From the NCBI GenBank assembly GCA_030753015.1, contig JASMDC010000041.1:1-31838 (forward strand): a stretch of 31,838 bases of DNA. The letters are read 5' to 3'. Under the pieces are notes generated by a model that searched no databases, had not been told where the DNA came from, and worked only from the letters and a program-made list of their open reading frames with translations. The stretch comes from Candidatus Undinarchaeales archaeon. GTDB lineage: Archaea > SpSt-1190 > JASMDC01. The translations under genes and the position numbers were made by a program. Below, piece by piece: positions 13,556 to 22,300 of this stretch (positions are counted from its first letter, which is position 1; each line of letters starts with the position of its first letter).

Positions 13556-13933
13556 TCATACATCCTCCCCTCCTTCGAACCTGTCCAGCGGGCTGACGAT
13601 CCGCACCAGGTCCCGCCTCGTCACGTGAGTGTAGATCTGTGTCGTCCTGCAGCTCGCGTGGCCCAGGAGCTCCTGGATGTACCGCAGGTCCACACCGTCC
13701 TCGAGGAGGTGGGTGGCGAAGCTGTGACGCAGGCTGTGGACGGTCGCGCCCGGCCTGACCTCGGCCCTCCGCGCCGCCCGCCCGAACACGTGCTGGACGG
13801 TCCACACCCTCTCCTCCCAGAGCCACTCCCGGCCCGTCACGGTCCTGATCCTGCAGATGAGCTCTTGGTCGTAGGGTATGGACACCCCGATGGTGCCGTC
13901 CCCGCGTCCGTGCAGCCTTATCGTGCGTCCCAT
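13556..13933 (-). pseudogene. internally deleted tyrosine recombinase (IntI/Xer-like)
   Basis: The 125-residue reading frame joins two ends of an integrase. Residues 1-45 resemble the N-terminal segment of integron-type recombinases ([20 protein letters not shown], then W-T-V). The rest is the catalytic C-terminus: [13 protein letters not shown], the H-S-L-R-H box, LLGHAS, the nucleophile region I-Y-T-H-V, and S-P-L-D, a common ending in integron integrases. The core-binding domain and the part with the first catalytic Arg and the Lys are missing, about 200 residues, with the join near 13795-13806. The frame is uninterrupted, so this is an in-frame deletion. The ATG at 13933 has GGTGGTG 6 bases upstream. 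It cannot recombine alone. It reads toward the cassette array. Confidence 0.85.
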
Positions 13934-14064
13934 TGTTCGCACCACCAAGCACATACGCGGTCCGCGCCTAAATGCGCTTGCCCCTCCCCGCGGGGGGGAC
14001 CTGCGCCCGCACCCCGGCGGAGGAGTGCGTCCACCACGGCCGGTCATGCACACGTCCCGCATCG

Positions 14065-14142
14065 CTTATAAGGTCACAGCGGCTCTTAGTTCGTAAAGAG
14101 ATGGTCACCAACTACCGCAAGAGCGTGATACCATGGCGATAA
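14065..14142 (+). promoter_or_regulatory. thioredoxin promoter with a 13-codon leader ORF
   Basis: CTTATAAG (14065-14072) is a TATA box predicting a transcript start near 14095. A short ORF from the ATG at 14101 to the TAA at 14140-14142 (MVTNYRKSVIPWR) overlaps the thioredoxin start by 10 bases. GCGTGAT just before the thioredoxin ATG could serve as its ribosome site. The leader may couple or tune translation; chance cannot be excluded. Confidence 0.4.
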
Positions 14143-14462
14143 TCGATCTGACATCCAAGAACTTCGAGCAGGTTGCACTGAAGAGCGAGGTCCCGGTGCT
14201 CATCGACTTCTGGGCAGATTGGTGCAAGCCGTGCAAAATGATGCATCCCGTGTTCGAGCAGCTGTCGGCCGAGTACGGTGAGAAGGTCAAGTTCGTCCGG
14301 GTGGACATCGACGAGGAGAATCAGCTGGCCATGCAGTACGGCATCCGCAGCATCCCCACCCTCCTCGCCATGCGCGAGGGCATGGTGGTGGGACAGTTCA
14401 TCGGCTTCGGTGACAAGGACGCGGTCATGGCGAAGCTGGACGTCGTCCTCTCGATCCGATAG
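14133..14462 (+). CDS. trxA: thioredoxin
   Basis: The 109-residue product is a standard cytoplasmic thioredoxin that reduces protein disulfides. The active site W30-C31-K-P-C34 has Pro at the third place (KPC rather than the commoner GPC). The cis-Pro loop S-I-P-T-L-L follows, with the usual VDIDEENQLAMQYGIRSIPT block before it. The start is the ATG after the TATA box and leader ORF. The winged-helix gene follows after 39 bases and is probably co-transcribed. Confidence 0.95.
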   Translation: MAIIDLTSKNFEQVALKSEVPVLIDFWADWCKPCKMMHPVFEQLSAEYGEKVKFVRVDIDEENQLAMQYGIRSIPTLLAMREGMVVGQFIGFGDKDAVMAKLDVVLSIR

Positions 14463-14501
14463 GGGCTTGCACCGTCCGCAGCGGTCGAAAGGTTGAAATG
14501 G

Positions 14502-14867
14502 ATGAGGTGTCGACCCCGCCCCATAGCGACCTTCGCCTGCCGCAGCGTCTCGTTCAAGGGTATCGTTACCTGTGGGTTCGAGCTCTCAAGGACCGAGTAC
14601 ACCGTGATGATGCACCTTCTCTCCGACGCCGAGGAGCTCACGGCGAGCGAGATAGCCAAGGACCTGGCAAAGGACCGCACCACCGTCCAGCGCGCCGTGA
14701 TGTCGCTCACCGGAAAGAACATCCTACGCCGCCGACAGTCCAACAATCCCCGGGGCGGGTATACCTTCTTCTACTCCATCAAGGACAAGGACCAGCTCAA
14801 GCAGCGGATCCTCGACATCATCGAGCAGTGGACCGCAGAGATACGCCGTGAGATGACCGCTTGGTAG
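14502..14867 (+). CDS. small winged-helix transcriptional regulator
   Basis: The 121-residue product has a winged helix at about residues 30-90 (LSRTEYTVMMHLLSDAEELT, SEIAKDLAKDRTTVQRAVMS, then the wing RRRQSNNPRGGYTFFYSI). A helical C-terminus (LKQRILDIIEQWTAEIRREM) suitable for dimerisation follows. It resembles MarR/TrmB-type archaeal regulators. Three Cys in the N-terminal arm (C3, C13, C24) could be a redox or metal switch, which would suit its place behind thioredoxin; this is inference. I chose the ATG at 14502; a TTG at 14493 is also in frame. It ends 7 bases from the convergent giant gene. Confidence 0.8.
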   Translation: MRCRPRPIATFACRSVSFKGIVTCGFELSRTEYTVMMHLLSDAEELTASEIAKDLAKDRTTVQRAVMSLTGKNILRRRQSNNPRGGYTFFYSIKDKDQLKQRILDIIEQWTAEIRREMTAW

Positions 14868-14874
14868 GACGCCC

Positions 14875-17800
14875 TTACAGTGGCAGGGAGGTGCACTCGC
14901 AGGCACAGAAGCGCTTGGACATCGTGCATCGCTCCCGGTCCACCCGCAGCTCGCACCCCACCAGACAGTCTGCGCAGTAGATGCTCACGCTGCACGGGTC
15001 CTGGGACACGGTCGTGTAGATGTCCGTCCGCTCGCCCTCGGTAGCGGTCGGGTCCAGCACCCCCAGCGCCGCGTACACAAATACGTTGGACGGGACCAGG
15101 GCGTCGGTCCACACCGTCCCGTCCTGGTGCTCGGCGACCACCCACAGGCGGTAGCTCTCGCCCATGGTCGTCGGGAACATCTGGCCGGTAAGCTCGGACG
15201 TGTCGCCGCGGCCCAGGGCCACCGTGCGCCGCTCCTCGCTCCCGCCCACCACAAGGCCTTCCTTGCTTACGGCACGGACGAGCACCGTGCCCACAAAGGA
15301 CTTGGGGACCGTGTTGCGCACCGTCAGCGTGGCCCGCGCCTCGCCGGCGGTGTACATCTCGTCCAGAGGGTTGTTGGCAGCGTCGGTGAAGGCGGCTTCC
15401 GTGATCTCGAGCTCAAGGGGCCTTACCTCCAGGCTGGCGTCCGGGTAGCCTAGGCGGACCCGGGCCCGTTCGCCCTCGCACCACGTGTTCATCACACGGC
15501 CCTTGCACCGGCTGGTTGCGTACCCCTGGCCGGGGAGCACCTGGCGCTCGACCACCGCACCGTCCGCGTCGCGCACCTCCACGCCGATGGAGAACACCGC
15601 GTTGGCCATCTCTGCGCTCAGAACCAGCTCCTCGGTCGCGATCCCGAGCTCCTGTACCGGCCCGGTGACCTCGTGGACCCTGGCCGATCCCTCCACCACC
15701 CTGTTCTGCGCGTCGGCGAGGAACACCTCGACCGTCACCGGGTAGGTGTGTGCCGTCACGGCCACCGCACCTGTGACCTGCTCGCCGGTGTAGCCCTCGG
15801 AGGTCCTTTCCCCGTCGCGGAGGAAGTAGGCGTCGGCCACGGTGAGCATGTCGGGCACCACCATGAACGAGATGGGACCGCGCGCGTCGAGCACCACCTC
15901 GCCCCCGGCGCGGCGCAGGACAGCGCCCGGCTGGACCGCCGTCACCGTCAGGTCGCCGTTGAGGGCGATCTCGCCTGTGAGCGCCCGGTAGTCGGCGCCC
16001 GGTGGGAGCACGATGCTCGAGAGGGAGCCTGCGAACCGCCGGTCCTCGGTGCACGAGCACGGGCACACGAAGCCCTTGGGGCACTCCGGGCAGGAGCAGG
16101 AGGGCAGGAGATGTAGGGAGAGGTCGGCAGCACCCGCAAAGCTGCGGAACCCGGAGTTGCGCACCTCCAGCGAGAGGCGGACACGCTCGCCGTGGTAGAA
16201 GGTCCGCTGCTCGGCCAGTCCCCGGAGGATGGCCAATCGGACGTCGACGCGGGGCATGGACAGCTTGCACTCGCGCAGGCAGCTTTCGGCGTCGTCCCCG
16301 TTCAGGCACCCGCGCTGGCAGGTCACCAGGGACGGCGGCACGCTCTCGCCCGCACCGTCCTCGTCCATCCTTCCGTCGCCGTCGTTGTCCCGGCCGTCGA
16401 CGGGGTCCTCGTCGACACGGTCGTCACCGTCCTCGTCGGCGCCGTTACCGCACTTGCGCAGGCACGGTCCCGGGTCGGGGAACACGCCGCACTCCAGCTC
16501 GCAGGACACGTCCATCTCCACGCACGCACTAGTGCACGCGGACACCTGGTCGATCGCCACGAGCGCCTGGCACATCTCGTTGCACGTGCCCAGGCTTCCG
16601 CAGTCCGTGGCGTCCAGGGCGCACGAGCCTCCGCAGCATACGCCCACTGCGCTGGTGCAGGCCTCGCCGTCACCGCTCCCGGCACAGCCCACGTCGGAGC
16701 CGGTGTCGCAGCCCGAGGCGCCGGCCACGCACGAGCCGCCGCAGCACTTCCCTTCGCTGGCGCCCAACACGCAGCTATCGCCGTCCCGGTCCGCGCACCC
16801 CACTGCCGATGAGCAGGTACCCACGCACGCGATGCGTGCGTCCTCATCGCCGGGATGGACCAGAGCGCACATGGGACCGCATTCCAGAGTGCAGCTGTCA
16901 TCGGCCCGTTCCTCCGCCTCGAGCCCGCCTGGCAGGCAGCACAGGTAACCCGACTCGTCTCCGCAGATGTCGAAGGTCAGCCCCGGCACGTCCGGTCCCG
17001 AGCATGAGCCCCCCTCGCCTAGTGTAGGGGGGACCGCAGCGATGCCGCCGAGGTCGTCGAGGCAGCAGGCGATGATGCGCTTGGCGTCCTCCTCGACGAT
17101 GGGCCCGGTGCAGGAGTAGGTGGTCGTCGTCCGTGTGCCGTCCGGATTGTGGCACACGCACATGCCCAGGTGGCGCTGGCAGTGGCCCACCTCGGCGCCG
17201 CACTCCTCGCGACAGATGCGGGAGCAGCCCGCCTCCGAGCGCGACGCGTACTCGAAGCACTCCTCGGCCGAGATGAACATGTCCTCCGCCTCGATGGCGG
17301 CCAGCGCCTGGACGGCTTGCTGTTGGCGCGCGGACCACTCGTCGGTGTTGCCGTCGGTGATGTCGCCCTCTCCCGGGCCGCACCGGTCCGCGAGCATGAG
17401 CCCGGGGTATACGTGGCCTAGGGTGGACACGTCCTCGACCGTGGCCGATGTCCGCAGCATCCGGATGAGGTCGGCGAGCATGGCCTTGAACTCCTCAGCG
17501 TCGGTGTCGGTGTCAGGATCGCGGGACATCTCGATAAGGATGTCGGACAGGCGCTCCACCAGGGGGACGGCGTCGTACGGGGGCTCCTCGCCGCTGAGCG
17601 AGATCTCGGTGAGCTCGGTGTCGACCAGGGCGCTGATCGTGGTACGTAGGTCGGGGTAGGTGGCCAGGAAGTGGTCCACGAAGCTACGCAGGACCGTCAC
17701 CTTCTCTGCTACGAGCGCGGGACCGTGGGTGGCCTCGTCGCCCAGGAGCGTGCCCGAGCCGTCGAGGGTGCACACGTCCTTGACGTCGACGACGCGCTGG

Positions 17801-19371
17801 TAGGAGGTGGAGTAGTAGGTCCGCCGTTGGGCGGGGCTGGGGAGGTGGCACTCCTCGGGGACCATGGACGTCGCCACGGTCTCCTCGTCCCACGGTGCGA
17901 CATCGCAGGCATCGCTCAGGTCCACGTCCTCCAACGCGGGGTTCTGGAACGTACCCAGGGTGCCCAGGGCCACAGCACAGTGGTCCTTCTGCTGATCGAG
18001 GGCGTCCTCGAGCGCTTCCAGGTGGGCTGCGAGCACCTCGTACAGGTCGCGGAGGTTGTCGAGCGTGGTGAGCACATCGGTGCGGAAGTCGACCGTGTTG
18101 TCGAACCAGCCCTCGGGACAGGCGATCAGCCCCGTGTCGAGCACGCTCAACGGTGTCGGGTCCGTATCGGTGTGGGTCCAGTCGACCGTCGGCGAGTAGT
18201 CGTGGACCTCGCCCGCCTCGCCCTCCGCCCGCTCGCGGCAGAACCGGTCGCCGATGGCCTGACCACCGTCGTCCACCTTCACGGGTTCGGGCCGACCGCT
18301 GCCCTTCAGCAGGCCGTACACGGTGGACCGGAACGCAGGCTCGCAAAGGTTCTTCTGGAACTCTCCGGCGGCGTTGGCGGTACCGGCCTGGTCGTTGCCC
18401 GCAAGCGCCACGATGTACCGTCCGCCCTGCTCCTCGAAGGCCACGATGAAGGGCGCGTCGTACCGCAGGGCCAGCTCGCCCGCGGTGAAGTCCAGCTCCT
18501 CGCTGCCCACGTACACCTTGTTGGCGGCCTGGTCGTACCGCACCCGCATCCCGTCCTCCACGCCGTCGAGCACCGAGTTGGACGTGCTCGAGCCCAGGAG
18601 CACGAGGTTGCCGCCGGGGACCGCGCCTGTGTGCTCGACCACCGCCATACCGAGCTCGGCGCCCAGCACGAGGGCCTTGGCCCGGTCATGGCTCCCTACC
18701 CCGGAGCCGTACACGACCGTGCCATCGCCGCCTGTGCACTTCCCGTCGCTGCAGCCCTCGTAGCACGGGTAAGCGTCGCCGTTCACGACCAGCGGCACAA
18801 GACCGTCGTTGGACCTGATCGACGCGTCGTACTGGCGGACGTTGTCGGGGGAGAACAATCGGTCGTACGCGTCACAGTAGCGCTCGTGGTCGGGCTCGAT
18901 GCATCCCTCGGGGAGAGGGCCTGAGGGACCGGAGGGACCGCCGGGGCCTCCCGGACCACCGGGACCGCCCGGACCGGGTGTCGGGGTCACCGCTCCAACG
19001 GGCACGGTGACGGAGATATAGGTACGACAGCCGGGGCCCATGTCGTAGGCGCCGCAGTCGACCCGGCCCTGGCACCGCAGTGAGTAGGTGCCCTCCACGT
19101 CGTAGGTGACGTCCACGACGCTGTTCCACGCGTCGCCCCAGATGAACTGGCCCGAGGAGTAGTCATCGATGTACATGTCGATGTGGTTCTCCTGGGAGTC
19201 GGTCCCGGTGCACTTCACCGTGACGGGCGCCTCAGCGCTGGCGGCAGCGACGCTCCCGTCGTTGGAGGATGAGTGGATCTGGGCACCGTTGACGAACACG
19301 TTCACCGTGGGCCGGGCCAGCGCAAGGGCCAGCGCGAGCACGCACAGGACCGCGAGCATCCTCGACCTCAT
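14875..19371 (-). CDS. giant secreted cysteine-rich protein, third paralogue (no peptidase domain)
   Basis: About 1498 residues. The ATG at 19371 overlaps the upstream TGA (ATGA), so it is translated by coupling; an in-frame ATG at 19392 lies inside the previous gene. In order: signal peptide (1-20), a beta-rich Ig-like domain, a collagen-like Gly/Pro linker (about 131-152), and a segment (VVYGSGVGSHDRAKALVLGA, VLLGSSTSNSVLD, YIVALAGNDQAGTA) that loosely recalls archaeal S-layer sequences. Then come the helical and VCTLDGSG blocks shared with the two upstream paralogues, a Cys-dense block with a defensin-like spacing (705-740), two C-C-G-G modules, an acidic Asp-rich calcium-type stretch (DNDGDGRMDED), beta-rich repeats and the shared eight-Cys end. 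No membrane anchor follows, so it is probably secreted. Function is unknown. Confidence 0.9.
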   Translation of the reverse strand: MRSRMLAVLCVLALALALARPTVNVFVNGAQIHSSSNDGSVAAASAEAPVTVKCTGTDSQENHIDMYIDDYSSGQFIWGDAWNSVVDVTYDVEGTYSLRCQGRVDCGAYDMGPGCRTYISVTVPVGAVTPTPGPGGPGGPGGPGGPSGPSGPLPEGCIEPDHERYCDAYDRLFSPDNVRQYDASIRSNDGLVPLVVNGDAYPCYEGCSDGKCTGGDGTVVYGSGVGSHDRAKALVLGAELGMAVVEHTGAVPGGNLVLLGSSTSNSVLDGVEDGMRVRYDQAANKVYVGSEELDFTAGELALRYDAPFIVAFEEQGGRYIVALAGNDQAGTANAAGEFQKNLCEPAFRSTVYGLLKGSGRPEPVKVDDGGQAIGDRFCRERAEGEAGEVHDYSPTVDWTHTDTDPTPLSVLDTGLIACPEGWFDNTVDFRTDVLTTLDNLRDLYEVLAAHLEALEDALDQQKDHCAVALGTLGTFQNPALEDVDLSDACDVAPWDEETVATSMVPEECHLPSPAQRRTYYSTSYQRVVDVKDVCTLDGSGTLLGDEATHGPALVAEKVTVLRSFVDHFLATYPDLRTTISALVDTELTEISLSGEEPPYDAVPLVERLSDILIEMSRDPDTDTDAEEFKAMLADLIRMLRTSATVEDVSTLGHVYPGLMLADRCGPGEGDITDGNTDEWSARQQQAVQALAAIEAEDMFISAEECFEYASRSEAGCSRICREECGAEVGHCQRHLGMCVCHNPDGTRTTTTYSCTGPIVEEDAKRIIACCLDDLGGIAAVPPTLGEGGSCSGPDVPGLTFDICGDESGYLCCLPGGLEAEERADDSCTLECGPMCALVHPGDEDARIACVGTCSSAVGCADRDGDSCVLGASEGKCCGGSCVAGASGCDTGSDVGCAGSGDGEACTSAVGVCCGGSCALDATDCGSLGTCNEMCQALVAIDQVSACTSACVEMDVSCELECGVFPDPGPCLRKCGNGADEDGDDRVDEDPVDGRDNDGDGRMDEDGAGESVPPSLVTCQRGCLNGDDAESCLRECKLSMPRVDVRLAILRGLAEQRTFYHGERVRLSLEVRNSGFRSFAGAADLSLHLLPSCSCPECPKGFVCPCSCTEDRRFAGSLSSIVLPPGADYRALTGEIALNGDLTVTAVQPGAVLRRAGGEVVLDARGPISFMVVPDMLTVADAYFLRDGERTSEGYTGEQVTGAVAVTAHTYPVTVEVFLADAQNRVVEGSARVHEVTGPVQELGIATEELVLSAEMANAVFSIGVEVRDADGAVVERQVLPGQGYATSRCKGRVMNTWCEGERARVRLGYPDASLEVRPLELEITEAAFTDAANNPLDEMYTAGEARATLTVRNTVPKSFVGTVLVRAVSKEGLVVGGSEERRTVALGRGDTSELTGQMFPTTMGESYRLWVVAEHQDGTVWTDALVPSNVFVYAALGVLDPTATEGERTDIYTTVSQDPCSVSIYCADCLVGCELRVDRERCTMSKRFCACECTSLPL

Positions 19372-22300
19372 GCAATCGCCTCCAGGATGCAATCGCAGTC
19401 ACAATTATAAGGAGTGACGGTGCAGCGCCCCCGCTCGATACGCAGCTCGCAGGTCGAGAGACATTGCACGCACGCGACCCGTGCCCGGCAGCCCTCGTGG
19501 TCCATGGATGTGAACACGTCGTTGCGGGCGATGCCACCGGTAGCGCTCTGGGGGATGTTGAGCCCGGCCATGGGGAAGAGGACCGTCGGGACGACCTCGT
19601 CGAGCCATACTGCGCCGTCGCGGGCATGTGCCGTTACCCGGACCCGCAGCGTCATCCCGGGGGTCGCGTCGACGGGGGCCGACTCCGCCGTCATCGTGGA
19701 GCCCCTGTCATCGAGCCCGCGGTCGACGGCGACCTCGCGCTCCGATTCGGTGATGGCGAGACCGTCGTCGCCGATTATGGCGATCGTGACCGTGCCCGTG
19801 AACCCCGAGGACGCCTGGTTGGCCAGCTCCACGCGCACCCGCACCGTGCGGGCAGCGGACCGCCCGCCGACCACAGATCCGCCGTCGTCCACGAAGGCCG
19901 CATCGGTCACCACAAGGGCAGGCCGACGTACCTCGAGGAACGCACGCGGGTACGAGAGGCGCACACGCTCGTGGAGGCCCTCGCACCAGGTCAGGAGAGC
20001 AGGTCCCGTGCACAGGTCCGCGGCCCGTCCCTGTTCGAGGAGGATACCCTCGGCGAGAGTGGTACCGCCGCCCTCGACGCGGTAGCCGATCCGGAACAGG
20101 AGGTCGGCCTGGGTGCCGGTGATGTCGAGCGGGGCCGAGGTGAAGGTGCTCTCCTTGACGGGCCATGCGATCTCGTGTGTGCGCTCGGTACCGATTACCG
20201 GCGTACCGTCCCAACCGACGAGGTATATTGTGAGGGAGACGGGGACCAGCTGCGTGGTGAACGACACCGCACCGAACGCCTCCTCTCCCGGATGCCCGGT
20301 GGTGGCACGCTCGCGCCCGCCCACCGTGAACCACGCGTCGGCCACCGTGAGCTTGCCCGGCGCACCTATCCCGTAGAAGGGGCCGTGCGGTTCGCCGACG
20401 ATCTTGCCCGCAGCGTCTCGGACGGTGGCGACCGGGCGGACGGTCGTGCCCGCCAGGGAGGCGCCGAGCTCAACGGGGTCCGTGAGGACGCCCTGCTTCT
20501 GTCCCGGGCCGACCACGAGCTGTGTGGTGGTGAGGATGACGAGCTCTTCTACCGAGCAATCGCACGGGCAGTCGTCGCCGACGGGGCACACGGAGCACGC
20601 GCAGTCGCGGTTGATCTCAAGGACCACGTCGACCTTCCCGGTGAAGCCCGTGCCGCCCCGGTTCTCGACGGTGAGATGCAGCCGGGGGCGTTCACCGGTG
20701 TGGAACGACTCGGCCTCCTGCCCGTCGCGCACGAGGGCGAGGGACGCGTGGATCCGGGGGTGGACGGCGCGGCACATCTGGAGGCAGAGGGTGATCTCGG
20801 GCAGGTCGTCCGAGCTGGTCAGGCAGCCCAACTCGCAGTGCCGCAGTCCTTCCGGCATGGAGGGCGAGGCGACGCCCGGACAGCCCTCAAAGCACATCGA
20901 GCGTGCCCCGGACAGCGGGAACTGGTCGATGCATCGCAGCTCGCAGGCGATGTCGGCACCCTCGCAGCGCTGTCGGCATGCCTGGGCGAGGGCCGGGCGC
21001 TCGGGATAAGCGTTCTGGCACTCTGTGAGGCAGCTGGCGGCAAGGCACGGCGGCCAGCCGCGGGGCCGGTCGCACGACGAGGCGAAACGCACGCACGCGC
21101 CCGAGCCCGGGTTCAGGGCGAAGGTGACGACCTCAGGGCATGCACCGCACGACTTCCCGCCGGTCGCGCAGGAGCCGCCGCAGCAGACGCCTGTCGGTCC
21201 GTCCACCTCGCACACGCCGCCCTCGACCGTGTCCGCACAGAGCGATGGTACGTCCTCGCAACCGTTGGCGCCGGCAACGCACCCCCCTCCGCAGCATAGC
21301 CCGGACGCACCGTCGATGCTGCATTCGGCGCCGTCATCGGCGCTGACGCAGCCGTGACCGGGGCAGGCCGACCATCCGTACGGTGCATCGCACGGCGAGG
21401 GGAAGCGCACGCACTTGCCCGATAAGGGATCCTTTGCATAGGTGTCGACCTGCTCGCACGTCATGCACGAACTGGCGCCCACGGCACAATTACCGCCACA
21501 GCAGGTGCCGACACCCTGTCCGACGAGGCAGGGCAAGCCCTTCCCATCGTCACCGCACGCGGTGTCCGGGACGCACCCCGTGGCACCTACTGCACACGAG
21601 CCTCCGCAGCACTGGCCCTGGGCGCCCGCGACGGTGCAGGCGGTGCCGTCCTCCTGACCCGTGCAGCCGAAGCCGTCGCAGTCGGTCCAGCCTGCGGGGA
21701 CGTCGCACGTGGACTCGAACCGCGTGCACCCGCCCGCGTTGGGATCCCGGACCCACACCGGCGAGCGCGGGCAGGCGGTGCACTCCTCGCCGCCCGTGAG
21801 GCAGCGGCCGCCGCAGCACACACCATTCTTATTGTCAAAGGAGCAGGATGCCAGCTCGTCACGGCCCACACAGGCATCGACACGACCCGCGCACATGAGC
21901 GCGTGGACCATGCACTGGTCATCGCAGCAGAGGCCCTGTACACCGTCTACCTCGCACGCGCTCTCATCACCCTTCCCGGCGCACTGCTCGTCCTGCAGCC
22001 CGCAGGCATGCCGGCAGACGAGGCGTCTTGTGGAGTGGCGTGCATACTTGCCGTCGCACAGCTCCTCGCAGGAGAGACCGCACCCTTCCTCGGTGATGGG
22101 CAGCTCGGGCTCGAGGCCCGGTCCCCGGCAGCAGAGCTCGTCGACGGTCTCGGTGCACCAGCTCACGGATATACCCGTCGACGCCCGCGCCCCCGGGCCA
22201 AGGCGACATGCACCACCCCACCGGTCCTTGTAGGCCGGGTCGGATAACCGGGATACGGTCACGATCCCGTCGGGCTGTGAGGCATGGACGAGCGAGTCAT

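Noticed and set aside
13476-13952. N-terminal extension of the RHH antitoxin frame up to 13952
   Set aside because: The extension is antisense/alternate-frame shadow over the recombinase and crosses the TATA box and palindrome; the RHH domain starts cleanly at the ATG at 13475.
13985-14000. GC-rich palindrome around CCCCGCGGGG as a terminator or attI site
   Set aside because: It is low-complexity G/C sequence without a T-run, and I see no GTTRRRY crossover box with integrase-site repeats around it.
17671-18924. Plus-strand open frame of 417 codons
   Set aside because: Same artefact, antisense to the third giant protein; low-complexity Val/Leu/His/Arg composition and no recognisable motif.
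19464-21299. Plus-strand open frame of 611 codons
   Set aside because: It is antisense to the second giant protein, is Arg/Gly/Ala/His-rich with no domain, and arises because GC-rich codon use on the minus strand avoids stops on the plus strand.
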